35,208 nt of DNA from contig NZ_BPQR01000005.1 of NCBI RefSeq assembly GCF_022179345.1, positions 1 to 35,208 on the forward strand, read 5' to 3'. Of this stretch, positions 32,648 through 35,208 are shown in pieces. Source of the DNA: Methylobacterium jeotgali. Lineage in GTDB: Bacteria; Pseudomonadota; Alphaproteobacteria; Rhizobiales; Beijerinckiaceae. How positions within the stretch are numbered: position 1 is the stretch's first letter; the number at the start of each line of letters is the position of its first letter. The notes beneath the pieces were generated by a model, which ran no database searches, was not told the origin of the DNA, and was given only the letters and a program-made list of their open reading frames with translations. A program made the translations under genes and the position numbers.

Positions 32648-34463
32648 CCGCTTCGCGGCAGGCGGCGCCCCACGCGCCCAGCGTGTGGGTCCCGTCCGGC
32701 GAGAGGTCGCCCTCGGGGTCCGCATCCGGCGGGTCGGAGCCCAGCGCGGCGAGCGCGGCGGCGGCGTCCGGGTCGGCGACGGTCCGTTCGTAGAGCGCCC
32801 GGTCGAGGCAGACGAGGCGCCGTCCGTCGAGACGGGCATAGATGCGGCCGGTCTCGGGGTCGGCGAAGCGCAGGCCCTTCAGCCTTCGCGCGCACTGGCG
32901 CAGGAACTCGGTGTTGCGCTCCGGCGCCATGGCCTCGGGGCCGGGATAGACCTCGCCCGGCGAGGCGGCCTCGATGTTGATGCGGCGGAAGCGGTCGATG
33001 TCGAGGATTCGGGCGAGGTCGAGGATCGTCAGCACCCCGTCCGAGCCGAAGGCCACCGTGCGCGGGCGCTCGCCCAGCGCGACGCTGTTGTCGAGGAACT
33101 CGTAGTGGACGCGCTTGTCCGCCTGGAGGGCCCAGGTGAAGAAAAGGCCCGGCATGCCCGTATAGGCCTCGACGTTGTGGGCGAGGAGATCGTCGACGGC
33201 CTTGTAGCGGCCGAACATCTCCCCGCGCGCCCAGGCCCGCTCCACCGTGGCGTCGGGGGGCGTGATCATGAACAGCATGTAGACGATGTGGCCGAAGCGG
33301 GTGAGGAGCTGGCTGCCGTCCTGCCGGGTCGAGTCCGCGGCGAAGCTGTCGAAGCGGAAGCGGTCGATCAGGAGATGCGACATCCGCCCCTCCTGCGCCT
33401 TGCGCGCCATGTAGCTGTCGAGCTTGCGGTCGACGATCTCGACCTCGTGGCCGGTGAGCGTGCCGGCGTAGCGGGTGGCGGGGCCGAGCGCCCCGTAGTC
33501 GAGCAGGTACTTGCGCCAGATGTCCGGCGTGATCACCGCGAAGTCCGACCATGTGACGCCGAGGCGCTCGGCCAGGGCCCGCTGGAGGGGACGCATGGTG
33601 CTCTTGCCGGAGGCGGAGGAGCCCTTGACGTTCATGACGATGGGCCGCGCCTGGGCGCGCAGCCGGTGGTAGCCCTCCGCGACCACCGCCTCCTCGAACC
33701 AGGGCTCGATCAGCCGGCCGATCGCCTTGCTGCCCTGGTAGTTGACGGCGAGCGTCCCGGCGAGGCGGGCCAGCAGCGCCTTGTCGGCCACCAGCCGACC
33801 GCGATGGCGGATCACGGCGTTGACGACGCGGGTGAGGGCGGCGCAAGCCGCGCGTTCGAGGTCGCTGTCCGAGGCCTGGGCCCGCCGGTCCCAGGCGCCG
33901 AGGGAGGCCGCCGCGCGGTCCTCCAGGCTCCTTCGGATCGCGGGCCTGGGTTCCGAGGGCGCGAGGCCGAGCCAGGAGAGCAGACCGCCGCGCGCGCGCT
34001 CCGCCTCTGGCTCCGGCGCGAACAGGGCGTCGATCTCGCGGGTCAGAAGCGCCTCGGCCTCGGCGCGCAGCGCCTCGTAGCGGGCCGTGATCGCCTCGGC
34101 ATGGGGCTGAAGGTAGCCGCCGATGATTCGCGAGGCGATGGCTCGGAAGTTCACGCCGAGGTCGCCGTAGGTCTCCCCCACCGGCACGGAGAGATCGGCC
34201 ATGACGCGAATCAGCACCGCGTGGACGGTGAGCCGCTCGGGCCGGAAGGCCACGACCTCCTGGAGCGGCAGACCGGAGACGCTGCTCAGCTCCTGTGCCT
34301 CCGCGAAGGGCGTCGAGACGTTCTCGGGCCGGTAGAGGCTCGCGAGCGGCAGGAAGTCCCGCGGCAGCGTCGATTCGAGCCCCGGATTCCAGGGGCCGAA
34401 ACCAGTCTCGCCGGGTGTTCGCGAACGGTCCGCGGCAGCCTGCCCCTCGGGGATCGCGTCCAT
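32634..34463 (-). CDS. Large P-loop protein with zeta-toxin-like kinase domain
   Basis: Protein of 609 residues that I do not recognise as a named gene. A P-loop GSSASGKST lies at residues 281-289. It is followed by ITPDIWRKYL (310-320), MSHLLIDRFRFDS (361-373) and an Arg-rich WARGEMFGRYKAVDDL (411-426), together resembling zeta-toxin/chloramphenicol-phosphotransferase kinases (Walker A, Asp/Arg substrate site, lid arginines). The 260 residues before it are mainly helical (EALRAEAEALLTREIDAL) and of unknown fold; after residue 500 there is a further unknown domain. No signal or membrane segment is seen. Its ATG overlaps the preceding stop as TGATG. It could be a toxin, a metabolite kinase or an RNA/nucleotide-modifying enzyme. 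Confidence 0.7.
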   Translation of the reverse strand: MDAIPEGQAAADRSRTPGETGFGPWNPGLESTLPRDFLPLASLYRPENVSTPFAEAQELSSVSGLPLQEVVAFRPERLTVHAVLIRVMADLSVPVGETYGDLGVNFRAIASRIIGGYLQPHAEAITARYEALRAEAEALLTREIDALFAPEPEAERARGGLLSWLGLAPSEPRPAIRRSLEDRAAASLGAWDRRAQASDSDLERAACAALTRVVNAVIRHRGRLVADKALLARLAGTLAVNYQGSKAIGRLIEPWFEEAVVAEGYHRLRAQARPIVMNVKGSSASGKSTMRPLQRALAERLGVTWSDFAVITPDIWRKYLLDYGALGPATRYAGTLTGHEVEIVDRKLDSYMARKAQEGRMSHLLIDRFRFDSFAADSTRQDGSQLLTRFGHIVYMLFMITPPDATVERAWARGEMFGRYKAVDDLLAHNVEAYTGMPGLFFTWALQADKRVHYEFLDNSVALGERPRTVAFGSDGVLTILDLARILDIDRFRRINIEAASPGEVYPGPEAMAPERNTEFLRQCARRLKGLRFADPETGRIYARLDGRRLVCLDRALYERTVADPDAAAALAALGSDPPDADPEGDLSPDGTHTLGAWGAACREAVSAI

Positions 34464-34735
34464 CAGGCGGCTGCGGGCGCCGGGTCCTTGCGGAAGAGGG
34501 CGGTGCAGCCGGCGCCGCGATGCATGGAGAGGATCGAGGCGCGGTCGATGTCGGGGTTCTCGGACAGGACGCGGCGGACGCAGGCCACGACCCGCTCATA
34601 CTTGCCAGCATCATAGTTCGCTTCGAGGGGGCTGACCGCGATGTAGGTCTCGACCACGAGCACGCGCTCGGCCCGGTCGCGGGTCACCTCGGCGGCGATC
34701 CACGAAGATTTGATGAGCTGGTTGCTGGTCTGCAT
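34463..34735 (-). CDS. 90-residue protein coupled to the P-loop kinase
   Basis: Unrecognised protein of 90 residues from ATG 34735, with a strong GGGAGGA ribosome site. The start matches the onset of ordered sequence (MQTSNQLIKSSWIAAEVTRD); the longer upstream frame is not supported. It is predicted alpha/beta: a strand VLVVETYIAVSP, a helix KYERVVACVRRVL, and a C-terminal strand SMHRGAGCTALF. The stop shares a base with the next ATG (TGATG), so production of the two proteins is tightly linked. Such a small-then-large kinase order recalls toxin-antitoxin operons, but nothing shows that it is an antitoxin. Confidence 0.72.
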   Translation of the reverse strand: MQTSNQLIKSSWIAAEVTRDRAERVLVVETYIAVSPLEANYDAGKYERVVACVRRVLSENPDIDRASILSMHRGAGCTALFRKDPAPAAA

Positions 34736-35024
34736 GGGTTTCCTCCCGGTCGTTTGCGGCGGGTCAGGGTTGTTTCCAAGACATTGGACCGCCGACTGTT
34801 CGCTGCCAAGAGACCTTGTGCATGGCCAAGCGCTTGGCCCTGGCGCAGACGACTGACCTTTCAGACTTCGCCGGCCCGGCCGGCAGTCCAGCCGAAGCAT
34901 TCATCTCGCAGATGCGAAGAGTGGCATCGCGGTGCGGTTGTCACGGTGGCATATTGAATGCCACGTTTGAATCCGGCAGAATAATCCCGTCGATCGCAGA
35001 GATCGCGCGAAAAAAGGTGACGGG
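34736..35024. promoter_or_regulatory. Divergent regulatory region with two perfect inverted repeats
   Basis: The 289 bases between the divergent 90-residue gene and oxlT hold a 16-base perfect palindrome GGCCAAGCGCTTGGCC (34824-34839) and a seven-base inverted repeat GTGGCAT/ATGCCAC around ATTGA (34946-34964). A further GTGGCAT half-site lies at 34921-34927, 25 bases before. The second set lies 61 bases before the oxlT ATG and looks like an oxlT operator; the first lies closer to the 90-residue gene. No other gene is evident. Confidence 0.55.
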
Positions 35025-35208
35025 ATGGAACGCCAGGACACGCCGGTCGCGGCCGGGGAGGATGCGCCCTCGGCGCGGTGGTGGCAGCTCGGGTTCGGCA
35101 TCGTCTGCATGGCGATGATCGCGAACCTCCAGTACGGCTGGACGCTCTTCGTCGACCCGATCGACGCCAAGTTCCACTGGGGCCGGGCGGCGATCCAGCT
35201 CGCCTTCA
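35025..35208 (+). CDS. oxlT: Oxalate/formate antiporter-like MFS transporter, N-terminal part
   Basis: Open frame from ATG 35025 (AAGGTG upstream) to the window end, 61 residues. After a short hydrophilic start it reads WWQLGFGIVCMAMIANLQYG and then WTLFVDPIDAKFHWGRAAIQ, the first transmembrane helix and following loop that I associate with the OxlT oxalate/formate antiporters of Methylobacterium and relatives. Such proteins import oxalate in exchange for formate for growth on or detoxification of oxalate. Only the first fragment is visible, so the substrate is inferred from the family resemblance. Confidence 0.8.
   Translation, partial: MERQDTPVAAGEDAPSARWWQLGFGIVCMAMIANLQYGWTLFVDPIDAKFHWGRAAIQLAF

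Noticed and set aside
34816..35118. Small plus-strand frame before oxlT
   Set aside because: It overlaps the oxlT start in another frame and has no domain or ribosome site; the palindromes in it explain part of its sequence better.
1..35208. CRISPR arrays, tRNA or rRNA genes, transposases
   Set aside because: No evenly spaced direct repeats, cloverleaf or T-loop patterns in plausible context, or DDE transposase motifs were found on reading both strands.

Overview
The window looks like chromosomal DNA from a GC-rich alphaproteobacterium of the order Hyphomicrobiales, most likely Methylobacterium/Methylorubrum or a close relative. This is inferred from FlbT, aerobic cobaltochelatase CobS/CobT beside BolA and a J-domain protein, a cluster of L28, DUF3108 protein, Suv3-like helicase, S4 protein, ferredoxin FdxA, CarD and RpoH, an EcfG-type promoter, and an OxlT-like oxalate/formate antiporter at the right edge. 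No tRNA, rRNA, CRISPR array or transposase was seen.

Left part (1-7.5 kb): the 3' end of accC, then a minus-strand run with flbT first, followed by two glycosyltransferases and two methyltransferases. Divergent from it are two tandem 399-residue flagellin genes and a third glycosyltransferase. The layout suggests a flagellin production and glycan-decoration locus. From 7.5 to 10.8 kb, an MBL-fold exonuclease, an ATP-dependent DNA ligase and YjbQ overlap by ATGA junctions. The ligase carries an in-frame palindromic repeat in a linker.

Middle (10.9-27 kb): a TPR-methyltransferase, an SDR dehydrogenase with a divergent ArsR-type regulator, arfB, bolA, a J-domain protein, cobS-cobT, an AEC transporter, rpmB, a DUF3108 exported protein with a small secreted partner, a 1110-residue Suv3-like helicase, an S4 protein apparently starting at CTG, fdxA, carD and rpoH. 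CarD and RpoH are followed by clear intrinsic terminators. The rpoH leader has a near-perfect EcfG general-stress promoter, and the carD leader has two strong palindromes.

Right part (27-35.2 kb): a large PLP amino-acid decarboxylase, then, on the minus strand, a JetA/JetB pair (the kleisin- and KITE-like subunits of Wadjet-type SMC defence complexes) with no JetC ATPase or JetD nuclease beside it. An abortive in-frame start overlapping the jetB stop may be the relic of a deleted jetC. Upstream are an exported FKBP isomerase, a small membrane protein, and a TGATG-coupled pair: a 90-residue unknown protein and a 609-residue protein with a zeta-toxin-like P-loop kinase domain. The intergenic region between that pair and the divergent oxlT holds two perfect inverted repeats. 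The orphan jetAB and the 90/609-residue pair are the best candidates for undescribed biology.
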